Assembly: GCA_903944895.1 (NCBI GenBank)
Contig: CAJATL010000138.1
Location: 1 to 34,474, forward strand
Length of the DNA: 34,474 bases
Source: an uncultured Bacteroidota bacterium
GTDB taxonomy: Bacteria > Bacteroidota > Bacteroidia > Bacteroidales > 4484-276
Direction: 5' to 3'
Shown: piece by piece, positions 33,003 to 34,474 of the stretch
Layout of the letters: each line of letters opens with the position of its first letter
Position numbering within the stretch: the stretch's first letter is position 1
The notes under the pieces: generated by a model
The model's database searches: none
What the model was told of the DNA's origin: nothing
The model's input: only the letters and a program-made list of their open reading frames with translations
Position numbers and translations under genes: made by a program

Positions 33003-33483
33003 AAATCATTAAGTTTTATCCTGAAATTAATCAGCGGCAAAAATACTATTTTGAAATAAATGAAATTTCCAAAATTTATTAGCCGTCAAAGATAGGAATA
33101 TCGCGGCTGACGCTGATTTTTATTGGATTTATTAATAGTCGGTTTTTATTAGCAGGGAGAAAAGTATCGGCTATTAATGTTAGGATGTAAAAAGAATTCC
33201 GGAATTAATGACATTTAGTTAACGGAAGTTTTCGATGACCGCTGACAGGTTAATCAGATGTACCAACCTTTCAGATGCCAAAGAAAGCTAAGCCACAACG
33301 TGGTGTAATAATGATAGCATAAAATGACAGTAAAGAAATTGGAGGTGCAGCGCACCGGAATATGAAATTGGTTTGCCGATGATTGGGTTGTGCATGGTTC
33401 ATGTTTAATCTTTCCGTAATTTCAGCTTTTAAAAGCTTCCCGGATTTTCGTGCTGATTTTCGGTTCATCTAAAGTGTCGTTCA
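33003..33483. other. Intergenic region upstream of the papain-like peptidase
   Basis: About 480 bases. Promoter-like -7 elements for the peptidase are at 33087-33094 (TATCTTTG on the minus strand) and 33038-33045 (TATTTTTG). The block 33240-33400 contains the stem GGTGC-AGC-GCACC (33343-33355) and has the look of a dispersed Bacteroidota intergenic repeat; I cannot confirm this without the rest of the genome. A 65-codon minus-strand frame here is not convincing. Confidence 0.5.
33087..33094 (-). promoter_or_regulatory. -7 promoter element for the papain-like peptidase
   Basis: The minus strand reads TATCTTTG, fitting TAnnTTTG, 85 bases before the ATG at 33002. A second, weaker candidate is TATTTTTG at 33045-33038. 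Confidence 0.45.
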
Positions 33484-34474
33484 TTATTCCTGACTCCCCA
33501 ATTCTTTCTTTAATGCAGCCAAAAGCTGGCTTTCGGTGGGAAGGTAAAGCTTGTACTGGCTGGTCAGGATGCTTTGGTTGTCGGCGGGAAGTGCCATTTT
33601 TACCATTTCGTTGTTTTTGCTGGCGCAGAGTAAAATACCAACGGTCGGGTTTTCATCAGGAAGTTTTTCGTTTCGGTCGTAATAGTTTACATACATCTGC
33701 AACTGCCCGATATCCTGGTGGGTAATTTTTTTAGTCTTGATTTCGATGACCACAAAACAGCGCAACAGGCGATTGTAAAACACCAGGTCGGCAAAAAACT
33801 CATCGTCTTCGAGTAGCAGGCGTTTTTGCCGTGCTACAAAAGAGAAGCCATTGCCCAGCTCGAGTAAAAACTGCTGCAAGTGCCCGATGAGCGCCGTTTC
33901 CAGATCTTCTTCGTAATAATGGGGTTTGCTCTCCAAACCTAAAAATTCCAAAATCATCGGGTCTTTAATGATTTCCTGAGGCAATTCCGGCAATTTCTGG
34001 TTTCGGGCCACAGCCAGAACAGTTTCCTTATCGTTGCTTAAAAGCAGGCGTTCGTATAATCCCGAGTTTATCTGGCGTTCCAGTTCACGGCCAGTCCAGG
34101 CGCTTTTTACAGCTTCAAGTTCGTAATACTCTCGTTTTGAGCTATCTTCAATGGTGATTAGCATTTTATATTGTGACCAGTTCAATTGTGTCCGCACTGC
34201 GGACACAATTGGAAAAGTGCGATAAAACTGACGACACCAGTTTAATTGCCGGAAGGAAAATCCACTTCCAAATTCAGCTTCGATCTCCAAAGCCAGATTC
34301 CGGATTAAAAAGGTTCCATAATCGGCACGCTCTTTACCTTGCTGTTCTTCGTTAAAAATTCGTTCACCCAGTTTCCAGTACATTTCAACGCGGTGAAACT
34401 CAACACTGCGCACGGCCTGAGCGCGTGCCTGCCCGATGATGGTTTTTATATCCTGAACAAATGAAGTTGAGATA
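33484..34474 (-). CDS. YhcG/DUF1016 family PD-(D/E)XK nuclease, 5' end off window
   Basis: At least 329 residues; the frame is open to the right edge. A GTG at 34413 could be taken as a start, but the residues before it (QDIKTIIGQARAQAVRSVE) are typical family sequence, so the true start is outside. The N-terminal DUF1016 part shows VEMYWKLGERIFNEEQQGKERADYG and FSFRQLNWCRQFYRTFP. The C-terminal nuclease part has EFFADLVFYNRLLRCFVVIEIKT (Asp, Glu, Lys of the PD-(D/E)XK core), then IGQLQMYVNYYDR and NPTVGILLCASKNNEMV. Family knowledge: YhcG-like proteins occur near restriction and retron-type systems and as orphans. The partner, if any, would lie to the right of the window. Confidence 0.9.
   Translation of the reverse strand, partial: ISTSFVQDIKTIIGQARAQAVRSVEFHRVEMYWKLGERIFNEEQQGKERADYGTFLIRNLALEIEAEFGSGFSFRQLNWCRQFYRTFPIVSAVRTQLNWSQYKMLITIEDSSKREYYELEAVKSAWTGRELERQINSGLYERLLLSNDKETVLAVARNQKLPELPQEIIKDPMILEFLGLESKPHYYEEDLETALIGHLQQFLLELGNGFSFVARQKRLLLEDDEFFADLVFYNRLLRCFVVIEIKTKKITHQDIGQLQMYVNYYDRNEKLPDENPTVGILLCASKNNEMVKMALPADNQSILTSQYKLYLPTESQLLAALKKELGSQE

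Noticed and set aside
33271-33468. 65-codon minus-strand frame next to the YhcG gene
   Set aside because: It spans the probable intergenic repeat and shows no protein-like conservation pattern.

Overview
The window reads as a piece of chromosome from an anaerobic member of the Bacteroidota, probably of Bacteroidales/Marinilabiliales type. The evidence is a type IX secretion (T9SS) type A C-terminal sorting domain, a gingipain-like C25 peptidase, FISUMP and PEGA domain proteins, the small intergenic palindromes often seen in this phylum, and many promoter-like TAnnTTTG (-7) elements just upstream of genes. No rRNA, tRNA, CRISPR array, transposase or integrase was seen.

Layout. 1-3680 (-): a very large secreted C25 cysteine peptidase, running off the left edge. 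4010-5032 (+): a DivIC/FtsB-like division protein and a Uma2-family nuclease-fold protein. 5145-6480 (-): YefM-YoeB and HicBA toxin-antitoxin (TA) pairs, with a loose 203-bp copy of the 3' end of the next gene between them. 6624-10669 (-): a two-gene flavin/FeS complex resembling the Sporomusa-type (Stn) electron-bifurcating transhydrogenase, with the NuoE- and NuoF-like subunits fused. 10878-11600 (-): a stand-alone polyvalent-protein-type kinase-like gene. 11758-17099 (-): an electron-transfer cluster with a PQQ-like beta-propeller, a NapH/MauN-like membrane FeS protein, a NapG/MauM-like Tat ferredoxin, a 71-residue Cys-rich Tat protein and an NHL propeller, preceded by a perfect CRP/FNR-type palindrome. 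17589-17958 (-): a UPF0175 antitoxin with a broken PIN toxin. 18377-19495 (-): a SMEK-domain protein. 19535-23325 (-): a FN3/FISUMP lipoprotein, a DUF433/DUF5615 TA pair and a truncated lipoprotein paralogue. 23457-24769 (-): an AlbA_2 ATP-binding protein broken by a one-base frameshift. 24802-28543: a divergent PEGA / LPP20-like pair. 28626-33002 (-): a papain-like T9SS-secreted peptidase with an EF-hand insertion. 33484-34474 (-): a YhcG/DUF1016 nuclease, running off the right edge.

How the genes fit together. The metabolic core is redox chemistry: a soluble complex that would exchange electrons between NAD(H), NADP(H) and ferredoxin, and a separate envelope module that would carry electrons from the membrane to periplasmic FeS proteins. 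Around it lie accessory genes: four TA loci (one broken), Uma2, SMEK, AlbA_2, YhcG and a polyvalent-type kinase. Two of the TA pairs are each flanked by a partial copy of a neighbouring gene. In the HicBA case 18 of 20 nucleotide differences between the copies are synonymous, which suggests exchange of an already diverged gene end rather than a recent local duplication. The best candidates for something undescribed are this TA insertion pattern and the NapGH-like/propeller/small-Tat module.
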